Shown: positions 44,541 to 53,799, counted from the first letter of the stretch. The stretch is 64,000 nucleotides of DNA from Cohnella herbarum (GCF_012849095.1 NZ_CP051680.1:2790001-2854000), one strand, 5' to 3'. A program made the numbers and translations. The notes: a model not told the origin generated them from the sequence alone.

Positions 44541-44869
44541 ACGGGCTGAGGCGCACGGACTGGTGGCGTGGGCGGGCATATGAGTAACCAACATTTTTGG
44601 CGATTGCTTGGTGCTAATTGCCTTCGATAGGGCCTCCAACAGTCACACCTTATGCCTTGGAAGATTTTTCCTTTAACCGCACGCTTTCAACTAACTTTTC
44701 GTTACCTTTCATTTTTCTCTTGCACAATTACAATTTTTGTTATATTTTAGGATTATTAAATCATTAATCCATATCCCCACGGTCGTGAAGCACACGCCGC
44801 TCATTCCTGGAACTTCTCCGGGTTGGGCGGTTTTTGTTTTTTATTCCAATTAAAAGGTGAGATGAGACG

Positions 44870-45574
44870 ATGGTTGTGGCCAATGAAGTCTTGATGCCGG
44901 AGGAATTAGCGAAAGTTTATGAGACGTGGATGAACAAGCTACGTTCGAGCAGCACCGGGGAACGCAAAAGAAAATTGTCAAGCACTTCGAACCATGCGGA
45001 GCGAACATTCATAAAACAAGTTTGGTGGCCAGCATTCGGACACTTTACGCACTTGGAAGCCGAGTTCGAAGTAAAAGATTTCAAGGATGGCAAACGCTAT
45101 CTCGATTTCGCTTATATTACTGAGGGGTTTAGAATTTGCATTGAAATCGATGGATTCGGTACTCATTGGAGAGATATCAGCAGATCCCAGTTCGCGGACC
45201 ATCTCATGCGCCAAAACCACCTCATCATTGACGGTTGGTATGTCCTCAGGTTTTCTTATGACGATCTCATCGAACGACCTCGCATTTGCCAACAAATCAT
45301 ACAGCAGATGCTTGGGAAGCTGGGGGCTTCAATCTCTCCTAATGAACTGAAATTGTCTCCTGTTGAACTAGCCATCGTTAGAATGGCTACCTCCCTGTCT
45401 ACCCCAATTACACCGAAATACATCACCAAACAACTAAACTTGCATCGTACCACCATAAGCAGACATATCAAAACTTTAGTTCAAAGAGAAATCTTGATTC
45501 CTTCGAGGACAGACGTTAAACGGGTGTGCAGTTACAGACTTAATAAAGCATTACTCACTAAAATAATTTCTTAG
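44870..45574 (+). CDS. VSR/DUF559-like endonuclease domain fused to winged HTH
   Basis: 234 residues. Residues 45-150 fit the small PD-(D/E)xK fold of Vsr/DUF559: Glu in NHAERTFIKQVWWP, the pair in RYLDFAYITEGFRICIEIDGFGTHW, and the closing WYVLRFSYDDLIERP. Residues 165-230 look like a winged HTH (ITPKYITKQLNLHRTTISRHIKTLVQREIL). No methylase or other defence gene adjoins it. AAAGGTGAG precedes the ATG. A nuclease joined to a MarR-like HTH is uncommon, and its role is unknown. The palindromic array at 45582 starts 8 bp after its stop codon. Confidence 0.75.
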   Translation: MVVANEVLMPEELAKVYETWMNKLRSSSTGERKRKLSSTSNHAERTFIKQVWWPAFGHFTHLEAEFEVKDFKDGKRYLDFAYITEGFRICIEIDGFGTHWRDISRSQFADHLMRQNHLIIDGWYVLRFSYDDLIERPRICQQIIQQMLGKLGASISPNELKLSPVELAIVRMATSLSTPITPKYITKQLNLHRTTISRHIKTLVQREILIPSRTDVKRVCSYRLNKALLTKIIS

Positions 45575-45581
45575 CCGCTCC

Positions 45582-45739
45582 GCCCATTGTCGCGCTTTGC
45601 GACAATGGGCGGGGATTCGTTGGTCTATGCCTCCCCATTGTCGTGTTTTGCGACAATAGGCGGGAATCCGCGGGGCTGAGCCTTCTCATTGTCGCATTTT
45701 GCGACAATGGGCTGGGATCCGCGGGGCTATGCCTCCCAT
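45582..45739. repeat. Three and a half palindromic units, 51-bp period
   Basis: CATTGTCG starts at 45585, 45636 and 45687, exactly 51 bp apart, each time followed by 5-6 nt and GCGACAAT, giving hairpins of 9-12 bp. A fourth unit is cut inside its palindrome at 45739. Flanks such as GGGCTATGCCTCCC also repeat. It lies between the nuclease-HTH gene and the phoP terminator. Confidence 0.85.
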
Positions 45740-45778
45740 CAAACAAAATAACTCGTCCAGAAAATACCGGACGAGTTA
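45740..45778 (-). terminator. Terminator after phoP
   Basis: AACTCGTCC and GGACGAGTT form a perfect 9-bp stem on the minus strand, followed by ATTTTGTTT. It is 12 bp after the phoP stop. Confidence 0.85.
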
Positions 45779-45788
45779 CAACCCTCTC

Positions 45789-46517
45789 TTAACGGCTAAT
45801 CGAGGTTGTTTTGCGGTTGATGAATAGTTTGTAGCCGACGCCACGGATGGAGTCGATTTGTACGGTTTGTTGGTTAAGCTCGAGTTTCTTGCGAAGCGAG
45901 CTCACGTGAACGTCGACCGTGCGTTGGCCGCCGATGTAGTCGAAGCCCCATACGACGTTCATGAGATCGTCGCGGGTAATGACGATACCCGGTCTCTCCG
46001 CCAAGTACAGCAAAACCTCGAACTCCTTCGGACGTAATGTAATCCATTGTCCGTTGGAGAATACTTCGTATTTATCGGGGAAAATCTGCAAATCGCCGAT
46101 GGCGATCACTTTATCCCCGCTCGAAGCTTTCGAAGGTTTGCTCTCTTCGTTGCGCGAACGCCTTAAGACGGCGGATGTTCGCGCCAACAGTTCGGCGACC
46201 CCGAACGGCTTCGTAATATAATCATCCGCGCCGAGTTTAAGACCTTGCACTACTTCCTCTTCGGCGTTCCTAGCGGTAAGAATGATCACCGGCGTTTTAA
46301 CTCCGTTCTGACGCAGCTTCTGGAGCACTTCGAATCCATTCATGCCCGGAAGCATCAAATCTAGAAAAATAATGGCATATTGGTCATGGATCGCCTTATG
46401 AAGTCCTTCCGCACCGTTCCCGACGACTTCTGTCTCATATCCCTCTTGCGAGAGATTATATGTCACTAAACGTGCAAGTGTCGGTTCATCTTCGATAATC
46501 AGTACTTTGTCCGACAT
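45789..46517 (-). CDS. phoP: Phosphate-response regulator PhoP
   Basis: 242 residues. The receiver domain has Asp53 (IIFLDLMLPGMNGFEVL), Thr in VIILTAR and Lys in YITKPFG; the OmpR-type DNA-binding domain ends VDVHVSSLRKKLELN and IRGVGYKL. Length and sequence fit PhoP/PhoB. GGAGG is 5 nt before the ATG. Its own Pho boxes lie just upstream, and the PhoR gene precedes it, the reverse of the B. subtilis order. It should activate the Pho-box promoters at 24273, 29626 and 62699. Confidence 0.9.
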   Translation of the reverse strand: MSDKVLIIEDEPTLARLVTYNLSQEGYETEVVGNGAEGLHKAIHDQYAIIFLDLMLPGMNGFEVLQKLRQNGVKTPVIILTARNAEEEVVQGLKLGADDYITKPFGVAELLARTSAVLRRSRNEESKPSKASSGDKVIAIGDLQIFPDKYEVFSNGQWITLRPKEFEVLLYLAERPGIVITRDDLMNVVWGFDYIGGQRTVDVHVSSLRKKLELNQQTVQIDSIRGVGYKLFINRKTTSISR

Positions 46518-46572
46518 GCGTTCCTCCGGTCCAGCAGCTACTCCTGCCTATTTGGCTCTTCATGTTAGTTTT

Positions 46573-46621
46573 ATCATACCACTGTAAACGTAACATCATC
46601 CAAATGTTAACGCAGCGTAAA
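46573..46621 (-). promoter_or_regulatory. PhoP boxes upstream of phoP
   Basis: On the minus strand TTTACG (46616-46621), TTAACA (46605-46610), ATGATG (46594-46599) and TTTACA (46583-46588) follow at 11-bp intervals. TATGAT (46573-46578) is a -10-like hexamer but only 4 bp away, unlike the 9 bp elsewhere. Autoregulation by PhoP is the natural reading. Confidence 0.65.
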
Positions 46622-46636
46622 ATAGACATTTAACGC

Positions 46637-48439
46637 TTAAGGTTGCAGCAACGGTAGCTCTAAAATAAACTGCGAACCTACTCCGACCGTGCTTTCCACT
46701 CTTATCGTCCCATGATGCAGTTCGGTTAAATGTTTTACGATGGATAAGCCCAATCCCGTTCCCCCGGAACTGCGAGAGCGAGCTTTATCCACCCTATAGA
46801 ACCGTTCGAAGATTCGCGGAATATCTTTCTTCGGAATGCCGATACCGGTATCCGATACGGTTATCCGGACCATCTCCTCTTCTCCGTCTTCCAAAGCCGG
46901 GATGATTTCCGCTCGCACCTTGACTTTACCGCCTTCGGGCGTGTAGTTGATGCCGTTCTGCATCAGGTTCATGACGATTTGCCCCAAGCGATCCTCATCC
47001 GCTTCTAGGAACAAGCCTTCTTCCGTCTGCACGTCTAGAACGATGTCCTTCTTGGCGGCCTCGGCGGCTAACAACTCCGACATCCTTCCAAGGAACATCG
47101 GCAAATCGATGGGCGAGAATTGCAAAGGAGATCGACGGGATTCGATCTTGGACAGCTCCAGGATGTCGCCGATGAGACGATTAAGCCGATCGCTCTCGTC
47201 TTGAATGATCGTAAGGAACGACTTCGCCGTTTCCGGGTCGTTCATCGCTCCGGACAACAGTGTCTCCGCGAAGCCTTTGACCGCCGCTACCGGCGTTTTC
47301 AACTCATGGGAGACGTTGGCGACGAATTCGCTGCGCATCCGTTCCAGCCTGCGAATCGCCGAGACGTCTTGTAAGACGATGAGCAATCCGGGTTCTTCGT
47401 CTATGCTCATCGTCATCGGAACGATATGGATTTCAAGCAATCTCTCCTCGGGATAATACACCGTCAATTCTTCGTGGACGGACACCGGGTTTTCGAGAAG
47501 CTCCCGAATGAGCCCTACCAGCTCGAAGTGCTGGCGGATTTCCGCGTAACTGCGTCCGACGCGCTCCCGTACCGAGCTGCCGAGCAATAACTCCGCTTCG
47601 CGATTATACAAAGTGATTCGTCCATCGTGAGCGATCATAACGACGCCGCTCGTCATATTGTCCAATACGCTTTGCAGTCGAGTTCCGTTCTGACGGATTT
47701 CGTCGAGCTGCTCTTGCAAGCTGCCGGCCATCGCGTTTAATGCACGAGCTAGCTCGCCCACCTCGTCGCTTCCGCCCTCGGGTACGCGGATCGCGTAATC
47801 CATATTCGCCATTCTCTTGGCGGCCGAAGTCATCCGCTCTAGCGGTCGGGTAACGCTAAGCGCGACGCGATAACTAACGACGGCCGCGACGGCGAATAAG
47901 AGGAACAGCCCGAAGACCAAGGCCAACCACATGTTGTTGAGACTGTTCTCTACGTCGCCGAGACTCATGGCTAGACGAATGATGCCCTGATTGGTATCGC
48001 CTTTATCCAAATTGACCTTTAACGCCACATAGATCATATTCTGCTTCAAAGTCGCGCTGCGGCGAACGCTGCTTCCCGTACCGTCGCTCAAAGCTTGCTG
48101 GACCTCTTCGCGAGTCAGATGGTTATCCATCGTTCCCGGTTCATGATCCGAGTCCCCCATAACCTTTCCGTCGGTGCGGATATAGGTCACGCGCATTCCG
48201 GCGATTTCCTTAAACCGCTGTGCCTGCCGCTGTAAATAAGAGCTTTGTTCGGCTTCATTCCCCTGCTCGGGCCAAGGCGCCGCGGCGTTTAATACATGCA
48301 GTTCGCGGATCATATGATCCCGCAGCGCCGCCTGATGGTTTTTCTGATAAGAGTTCCCCATCAACAATCCGGCCGCCAGTACGGAAACCCCGATCATAAT
48401 GACGAACAGAGCGGTCAATTTCAAACGGAATTTTGACAT
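46637..48439 (-). CDS. phoR: Phosphate sensor histidine kinase PhoR
   Basis: 600 residues. It has a membrane segment at 8-28, an extracytoplasmic sensor of about 140 residues, a second membrane segment (ALVFGLFLLFAVAAVVSY), HAMP, PAS (LQSVLDNMTSGVVMIAHDGRITLYN), HisKA with the phosphoacceptor in VSHELKTPVAAVKGF, and HATPase boxes NLMQNGINYTPEGG, DTGIGIPKKD and GGTGLGLSIVKHL. The domain order is that of PhoR/WalK-like kinases; pairing with phoP and the phosphate context favour PhoR. The gene lies upstream of phoP with a 119-bp gap. Confidence 0.88.
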   Translation of the reverse strand: MSKFRLKLTALFVIMIGVSVLAAGLLMGNSYQKNHQAALRDHMIRELHVLNAAAPWPEQGNEAEQSSYLQRQAQRFKEIAGMRVTYIRTDGKVMGDSDHEPGTMDNHLTREEVQQALSDGTGSSVRRSATLKQNMIYVALKVNLDKGDTNQGIIRLAMSLGDVENSLNNMWLALVFGLFLLFAVAAVVSYRVALSVTRPLERMTSAAKRMANMDYAIRVPEGGSDEVGELARALNAMAGSLQEQLDEIRQNGTRLQSVLDNMTSGVVMIAHDGRITLYNREAELLLGSSVRERVGRSYAEIRQHFELVGLIRELLENPVSVHEELTVYYPEERLLEIHIVPMTMSIDEEPGLLIVLQDVSAIRRLERMRSEFVANVSHELKTPVAAVKGFAETLLSGAMNDPETAKSFLTIIQDESDRLNRLIGDILELSKIESRRSPLQFSPIDLPMFLGRMSELLAAEAAKKDIVLDVQTEEGLFLEADEDRLGQIVMNLMQNGINYTPEGGKVKVRAEIIPALEDGEEEMVRITVSDTGIGIPKKDIPRIFERFYRVDKARSRSSGGTGLGLSIVKHLTELHHGTIRVESTVGVGSQFILELPLLQP

Positions 48440-48505
48440 GAAAGGACTACGACTCCTTATAAAAGCTGTTCAATCCATCTTCACCGGATCGCGGATCAAC
48501 GCAAG

Positions 48506-48602
48506 CAAGCATAAACGGCTATCGCCTTCCTTGGATGGCGAAGAACCGTTTATGTCGGAGGCGATTCAGAATTGCATGGCGTGAACCTTGTAATTCTGAA
48601 TC
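48506..48602 (-). repeat. Two-hairpin dispersed element, copy 2
   Basis: CATAAACGG pairs with CCGTTTATG around an inner TCGCC/GGCGA stem, then GATTCAGAATT (48563-48573) pairs with AATTCTGAATC (48592-48602). It is homologous to 32291-32387. It fills the gap between fumarase and phoR on the transcribed strand and may also act as the fumarase 3' end structure. Confidence 0.65.
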
Positions 48603-48630
48603 ACGTACGGATTCGACTTCACGACTTTAT

Positions 48631-50178
48631 TTATACAAATACCGGATCCTTAAACTGGGCAAGCTTTGCTTTGGAATCCTTATCTACTTCGGCATGCAGA
48701 CTATTGCCGTGCGAATCCATCGTCACAATGGCTGCGAAGCCTTCTACTTGCAGATGCCACATCGCTTCCGGAATACCGAACTCCGAGAAGTCGACTCCGT
48801 TAACGTTCTTGATGCACTCCGCATAGTATTGGGCTGCCCCGCCAACGGCATTCAAATAAACTCCGCCGTGTTCCTGTAACGCGGCCAAAGTTTTCGGCCC
48901 CATGCCGCCTTTGCCGATTACCGCGCGCAAACCGAACTTTTTCATAATATCGCCTTGGTACGGTTCTTCCCGAATACTTGTCGTAGGGCCTGCCGCTTTC
49001 ACGTGCCAGCCTGCGTCATCCTTTAACATAACCGGACCGCAGTGGTAGATCACTCCGCCGTTCAGATCGATCGGAGCATCGTGGTCCATTAAATGCTTGT
49101 GCAAAGCATCGCGGCCCGTATGCATTTCGCCGTTCAGAATAACGACGTCTCCTACCTTCAACGAGCGAACGTCTTCCTCCGTCAAAGGCATCTGAAGGAC
49201 GATTTCTTTCGGCTTGGCCGCGACCTCGGCCGACTCGCCGGACGCCTCTCCTGCCTCCTCCGTCATCGACACGCCGGTGCCGCCCTCGTACACCCACTCT
49301 TTAATCTCGTGCGTCGTTCCGTCAAGTACGACGCCTTGACGGCGGTATGCCCAGCAGTTATAAGCGACCGAGACGAAGAAGCTCGCTGGCAGACGGTTAT
49401 TCACGCCGACTTTGCAACCTAACAGAGTTACGTTACCTCCGAAGCCCATCGTTCCGATACCCAGTTGATTCGCTTTATCCATAATGTATTCTTCAAGCTG
49501 TTGAAGCTCCGGAATCGGATTAACGTCCTCGATCTTCCTAAACAGCTGCTGCTTAGCCAGCTCGTAACCCGTCGTTCGGTCGCCGCCGATGCCTACGCCG
49601 ATAAATCCGGCGCTGCAGCCTTGTCCTTGAGCTTGATATACCGCGTGAAGAACGCATTTACGGATACCGTCGAGATCGCGCCCGGCTTTGCCTAAACCTT
49701 CGATTTCCGCGGGTAGGCTGTATTGAATGTTTTTATTTTCGCATCCGCCGCCCTTAAGAATTAGACGAACGTCTACATCGTCGCGCTCCCATTGCTCGAA
49801 ATGGATGACCGGCGTGCCGGGTCCCAGATTGTCGCCCGTGTTCGATCCGGTTAATGAATCAACGGAATTCGTGCGAAGTTTACCGTCCTTCGTCGCTCTG
49901 GCGATCGCGTTTCTTATTCCTTGTTTCATGATGATTTGGTTGGCTCCGACAGGGGTGTGCACGACGAAAGTCGGCATACCGGTATCTTGGCAAATAGGAG
50001 AAACGTTACATTCCGCCATTTCGATATTTTGGGCAATCGTCGACAAGGATAGTCCGGCGCGCGTCGCGCGATCTTCGGCTTCCCGTGCTGCGGTAATCGC
50101 GCGACGTACGTCCGCCGGAAGATTGGTTGAAGTTTCTACGATAAGTTTGTACATGCTTTGTTCGAATGATGATGACAT
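48631..50178 (-). CDS. Class I fumarate hydratase (iron-sulfur, single chain)
   Basis: 515 residues combining the alpha part (PICQDTGMPTFVVHTP, GGGCENKN and QGCSAGFIGVGIGGDR, the three likely 4Fe-4S cysteines) and the beta part (MPLTEEDVRSLKVGDVVILNGEMHTGRDALHK, VIGKGGMG). It hydrates fumarate to malate in the TCA cycle, fitting the nearby mdh, icd and citZ. A linker of about 25 acidic/Ala residues (TEEAGEASGESAEVAAKP) joins the two parts. It is divergent from yfbR. Confidence 0.94.
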   Translation of the reverse strand: MSSSFEQSMYKLIVETSTNLPADVRRAITAAREAEDRATRAGLSLSTIAQNIEMAECNVSPICQDTGMPTFVVHTPVGANQIIMKQGIRNAIARATKDGKLRTNSVDSLTGSNTGDNLGPGTPVIHFEQWERDDVDVRLILKGGGCENKNIQYSLPAEIEGLGKAGRDLDGIRKCVLHAVYQAQGQGCSAGFIGVGIGGDRTTGYELAKQQLFRKIEDVNPIPELQQLEEYIMDKANQLGIGTMGFGGNVTLLGCKVGVNNRLPASFFVSVAYNCWAYRRQGVVLDGTTHEIKEWVYEGGTGVSMTEEAGEASGESAEVAAKPKEIVLQMPLTEEDVRSLKVGDVVILNGEMHTGRDALHKHLMDHDAPIDLNGGVIYHCGPVMLKDDAGWHVKAAGPTTSIREEPYQGDIMKKFGLRAVIGKGGMGPKTLAALQEHGGVYLNAVGGAAQYYAECIKNVNGVDFSEFGIPEAMWHLQVEGFAAIVTMDSHGNSLHAEVDKDSKAKLAQFKDPVFV

Positions 50179-50268
50179 AATGAGTGCAAAATCCCCTCTC
50201 TGTTCGTCGTTACTTATTGATTATATAATATCATATAGAGAAGCGGTGGTAGAAAAGGAGTCAAGTTC

Positions 50269-50871
50269 ATGGCAAATCATTTTTTGGCGTATTTATACCG
50301 ATTGCAGTATATCGAACGCTGGAGTCTCATGCGAAGCACGACCCCCGAGAACGTAGCGGAACACTCGTACCACGTCGCGTTGATCGCCCACGCTCTGGGA
50401 AGTATTGCGCGGGAAATATTCCATCGAGACATTAATCCCGACGAGGCTGTCACCTATGCTCTATTCCATGATGCCACAGAAGTGTTTACTGGAGATATTC
50501 CGACTCCCGTCAAACATCATAATCCCGGAATTTTATCGAATTTCCGCGAAATCGAGGCTCTGGCCGCCGAAAGACTGCTAGCGACGGTACCTTCGGAGTT
50601 GCAAGAAACCTATCGTCCTTTGCTGTACCGTAAACCCGTTAACCCGGAGCTGGATAAGCTCTTGAAGGCTGCCGACCTGCTCGATGCCTACTTGAAATGC
50701 ATTAGCGAGATGTCCGCTGGGAATCGCGAATTCGCAACCGCGCGGCGCCAAAGCGAGGAGAAGCTGAGGAAGCTGGACATGCCCGAAGTCGAATGGTTTC
50801 TGACCCATCTTGCGCCAGGTTTTGAAAGAACGATAGACGAACTCGCCGAAATCGAGGAAGGGGATAATTAA
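50269..50871 (+). CDS. yfbR: 5'-deoxynucleotidase, YfbR family
   Basis: 200 residues aligned end to end in memory with E. coli YfbR: FLAYLYRLQYIERWSLMRSTTPENVAEHSYHVALIAHAL, then LFHDATEVFTGDIPTPVKHHNP with the HD metal site, and LLKAADLLDAYLKCISEMSAGNREF. It dephosphorylates deoxynucleoside 5'-monophosphates. AAAAGGAG precedes the ATG, and TATAAT lies about 40 bp upstream. The epimerase gene follows after 1 bp, so they form an operon. Confidence 0.92.
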   Translation: MANHFLAYLYRLQYIERWSLMRSTTPENVAEHSYHVALIAHALGSIAREIFHRDINPDEAVTYALFHDATEVFTGDIPTPVKHHNPGILSNFREIEALAAERLLATVPSELQETYRPLLYRKPVNPELDKLLKAADLLDAYLKCISEMSAGNREFATARRQSEEKLRKLDMPEVEWFLTHLAPGFERTIDELAEIEEGDN

Positions 50872-50872
50872 C

Positions 50873-51679
50873 ATGAAACTGAAAGTTTACAAATCCTTAT
50901 GGGGAATGGACCATTTACCTCTCGAACAACAATTCAAACTCGTTTCCGAAGCAGGTTACGCCGGATTCGAGTCGCCGGTTCCCTCTCAGGCAGATGAGCC
51001 GTTATTCCGCGAACTGGTACAACGATACGGTCTGGAATATTGCTTTACCGTATATACGAGCGGCGACCACAAAGATTCTTTCAAACAACAGGTCGATAGG
51101 GCGCTTACCTTCTCTCCGATGCTCATTAACGCGCATAGCGCCAAAGACGATATGCCCTACGAGCAGCAGCTCGAGTTTTATCGATACGCATTGGACATCG
51201 AAAAATCCGCCGGTATCCCCATCGTTCATGAAACTCATCGGGGAAGGGCGATGTTCACCCCATGGTCGGCCGAACGACTGCTGAAGGACTTGCCCGATCT
51301 TAACATTTGCGCCGATTTCAGCCATTGGTGCTGCGTATGCGAATCGCTTCTGGAGGACCAAGTTTCCCGGATGAAAATAGCGACGGAGCGAGCTCGTTTC
51401 GTCCATGCGCGAGTCGGGCATCAAGAAGGTCCGCAAGTTAATCACCCCGCCGCTCCCGAGCATGCCGCGGCATTAGCGGCTCATACAGCTTGGTGGCGAG
51501 ACATAGCGCGTAATCGCCGTGACCAAGGAGCCGAGTACCTAATCCTCGTTCCGGAGTTCGGCCCTCCAGGCTACCTCCAGACGGCTCCGTTCTCCCAAGA
51601 GCCGGTTTCCGACCTGTGGGAAGTGTGCTTATGGATGAAAAACCATCTCGAAAGTCAGTGGGACGGCTGGTTGGCTTGA
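50873..51679 (+). CDS. Sugar phosphate isomerase/epimerase-like TIM-barrel protein
   Basis: 268 residues. It has the xylose-isomerase-like layout with EAGYAGFESP, IPIVHETHRGRAMFTPW (Glu), LNICADFSHWCCVCE (Asp, His), RFVHARVGHQEGPQVNHP (His) and YLILVPEFGPPGY (Glu), so the metal ligands appear present. The start ATG follows the yfbR stop directly. The substrate is unknown; the link to a nucleotidase operon gives no clear hint. Confidence 0.88.
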   Translation: MKLKVYKSLWGMDHLPLEQQFKLVSEAGYAGFESPVPSQADEPLFRELVQRYGLEYCFTVYTSGDHKDSFKQQVDRALTFSPMLINAHSAKDDMPYEQQLEFYRYALDIEKSAGIPIVHETHRGRAMFTPWSAERLLKDLPDLNICADFSHWCCVCESLLEDQVSRMKIATERARFVHARVGHQEGPQVNHPAAPEHAAALAAHTAWWRDIARNRRDQGAEYLILVPEFGPPGYLQTAPFSQEPVSDLWEVCLWMKNHLESQWDGWLA

Positions 51680-51694
51680 TCTTCTCACAAAGAC

Positions 51695-51738
51695 AAGGGC
51701 TAGGAGATCAGACGATAATCTGATGTCCTAGCCCTTAT
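51695..51738. terminator. Bidirectional terminator
   Basis: AAGGGCTAGGA-ATCAGA pairs with TCTGAT-TCCTAGCCCTT, a long stem with T-rich flanks on both sides. It stands between the convergent epimerase and NTR-like genes. Confidence 0.8.
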
Positions 51739-51768
51739 TATTGTGTTCGCGTTCAGTTCACGGCCTGT

Positions 51769-52383
51769 TTAGGTTTTCCTTCTGAACTTAAGGAGCATGA
51801 CAACGAAAACAAGAATAACGGCCAACCCCCCGATAGGGATCAAAAAATAACCGTTCGGCTTCTCTTTCGGCGGCTGATCGGAGCCTTCTACCTGGTCGAT
51901 TGGTTTCGCGCCTTCGGCTACATTGGACAGCTTCGATGGCTTTTTACCGATTCCCAGAGCCGTTAGGTCTTCGTTCGCGTTCGACAGAAGCTTCGTTCTT
52001 TCGCATATTCCGGTTTCTAATTGGTCGGGCTCTCCATAGGCGTACACGATGTATTCGGCGTCCATAGCGAAGCTCTCGATTCCGCAGCTTGCCGAGCTGG
52101 AGGCGGTGCCTACGACCGTTTTCTCCCCTACCTCCCCTTTCCACACTTGATCGACGGCGAACGTCACTTTGATCGGATCGGCGGTAGACATGATTTCTTT
52201 CTGCTCGGGCGGTTTAACGGCAACGACTTTTCCGGAGAAAATAGCCGTTTTCCGTGCTAACTCCTCGCTTACTGCAGGAGGCGCGGCGCATGAGCAGGCA
52301 TAAGCGGACTTCGGTTTAACCGCGCTCCATACCCCTAACATAAATACGCCGCAGAGGAATAACATAAACATTCGTTTTAACAA
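51769..52383 (-). CDS. Secreted, membrane-anchored NTR/TIMP-like protein
   Basis: 204 residues. The signal peptide is followed at once by ACSCAAPPAVSEELARKTAIFSGKVV, the CSC start typical of bacterial TIMP/netrin-like (NTR) domains. Two more Cys lie in ASCGIESF and TGICERTKLL, so two disulfides are likely. The C-terminus has a Pro-rich linker, one membrane segment (YFLIPIGGLAVILVFVVMLL) and a KFRRKT stop-transfer tail. The exact role is unknown; the domain is a protein-binding fold in relatives. Confidence 0.8.
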   Translation of the reverse strand: MLKRMFMLFLCGVFMLGVWSAVKPKSAYACSCAAPPAVSEELARKTAIFSGKVVAVKPPEQKEIMSTADPIKVTFAVDQVWKGEVGEKTVVGTASSSASCGIESFAMDAEYIVYAYGEPDQLETGICERTKLLSNANEDLTALGIGKKPSKLSNVAEGAKPIDQVEGSDQPPKEKPNGYFLIPIGGLAVILVFVVMLLKFRRKT

Positions 52384-52482
52384 AGACGATCACCTCAGCT
52401 TTAAGACGTAAATATGGCAAAAATGGTTTCATTTCTCTTAAACAAAGTCGGTTTCAACTTTCTCGGTACCTGCCTAAATCCG

Positions 52483-53697
52483 TTACGCGTACTTCCGAAT
52501 CACCTTCACTTGCAAGAAACCGGCGATTCCAATAAGTACGGCCAAAGCAACGAATAACGTCTCGCCGTTACTCCAACTTAGCATTAATCCGCCTAAAATC
52601 GGACCCAGCCCGCGGGATAACAGTTGGCTTGAGCCATACACGGAAAAGTAGAACCCTCTCTGCTCCTCCGGCGCCATAATCGATACGCTTTTCTGCATAT
52701 GAGGACCGAAAATCATCTCGCCGATCGTAAAAATAAACTCCGCGGCAAATAACCACAAGATGGTATTCGAATAACCGTAACCGATGGAAACGATGGCGAA
52801 TAATGCATAAGAGACAGCGATGATCAGGTGCGAGCTTACGGCTTCCGTTCGCCTAGCGATCCAAATTTGCAACGCAATGACCATAATTCCGTTAAAGGTA
52901 AGCAGAGACGCCAATACCGTGCGGTAAGAATCGAAGTTCGTTTGCAGATGAAGCGGCAAGGTCGACTCCACCTGCGCGTAGAGCAGCCCGACGGGTAGAC
53001 TGAGCACCGTCATCAGTAAAATCGGCTTGTGCAACTTCCACGAAAATTTCGTTTTCGCATGCGCTCGCTTGATGTTCGATCCCGAATGTCCTTTCGTTAA
53101 CGGAGCGGTCTCGGGCAGCTTCAGCCATACGATCGATCCATAGATGACAAAGGAAATCGCCGACAATATAAACACGGCCGAAGGATTCCAATCGAACATT
53201 AACAAGCCTAACACCGGTCCGACCGCAGCTCCCACGTTAAACGCCGTATGCATCAAAGCGAAAACCTCGGCCCGTTTATCTTCCGATACCATGTCCGTAA
53301 TTTGCGCGTTCGCAGCCGGCATATATAAAGCGAACCCTATACCGTTCACGATCGAAATCATCGCGTATTGCCACACATCCTCCGCGAATACGTAACCGAC
53401 CATACATATCATCTGGAGGAATAAAGCCGTTAACATGATAGGTTTACGACCGTAACGATCGCTCCATCCTCCTCCGTACCAACTCACGAACATTCCGCAA
53501 AGCGGCTGCAGTCCGACGATAATCATCGGAAGAATGACCGAGCCATCCATTTGATCGTAAAGGTAGAGCACGAGAAACGGGCGGATCATAAACCCCGTAA
53601 TGGTCGTCAACGCCGATCCGAGCACTCTTATCCATATTCCGCTGTCATATCTGCCTAGTAAACTTGCCATTACGTTATTTTTCATCTCAATCATCAA
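52483..53697 (-). CDS. Major facilitator superfamily transporter
   Basis: 404 residues, 12 predicted membrane segments. Motif A-like WYGGGWSDRYGRKPIML lies between segments 2 and 3, and FALYMPAANAQITDMV in segment 4. Such proteins are usually drug or metabolite exporters; the substrate is not predictable. The start could be either M1 or M5. It stands alone between terminators. Confidence 0.9.
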   Translation of the reverse strand: MMIEMKNNVMASLLGRYDSGIWIRVLGSALTTITGFMIRPFLVLYLYDQMDGSVILPMIIVGLQPLCGMFVSWYGGGWSDRYGRKPIMLTALFLQMICMVGYVFAEDVWQYAMISIVNGIGFALYMPAANAQITDMVSEDKRAEVFALMHTAFNVGAAVGPVLGLLMFDWNPSAVFILSAISFVIYGSIVWLKLPETAPLTKGHSGSNIKRAHAKTKFSWKLHKPILLMTVLSLPVGLLYAQVESTLPLHLQTNFDSYRTVLASLLTFNGIMVIALQIWIARRTEAVSSHLIIAVSYALFAIVSIGYGYSNTILWLFAAEFIFTIGEMIFGPHMQKSVSIMAPEEQRGFYFSVYGSSQLLSRGLGPILGGLMLSWSNGETLFVALAVLIGIAGFLQVKVIRKYA

Positions 53698-53761
53698 CCG
53701 CTCTATGTGTAAGGATATAATAATTTAAGCATTATATCATAGACGACGATCACAAAATTAA

Positions 53762-53799
53762 GCAAAAAACCTCACCCGTCGAATGACGGAATGAGGTTT
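53762..53799 (-). terminator. Terminator after the small membrane-protein gene
   Basis: On the minus strand AACCTCATTCCGTC and GACGGGTGAGGTT pair with one internal mismatch, followed by TTTTTTGC. Confidence 0.85.

Noticed and set aside
45582..45739. Short CRISPR array
   Set aside because: Spacers between palindromes are themselves repeated, and there are no cas genes; this is a tandem repeat, not repeat-spacer DNA.
45558..45746. 62-codon minus-strand frame across the palindromic array
   Set aside because: It is the array itself read through; overlaps the phoP terminator side and has no start signal.
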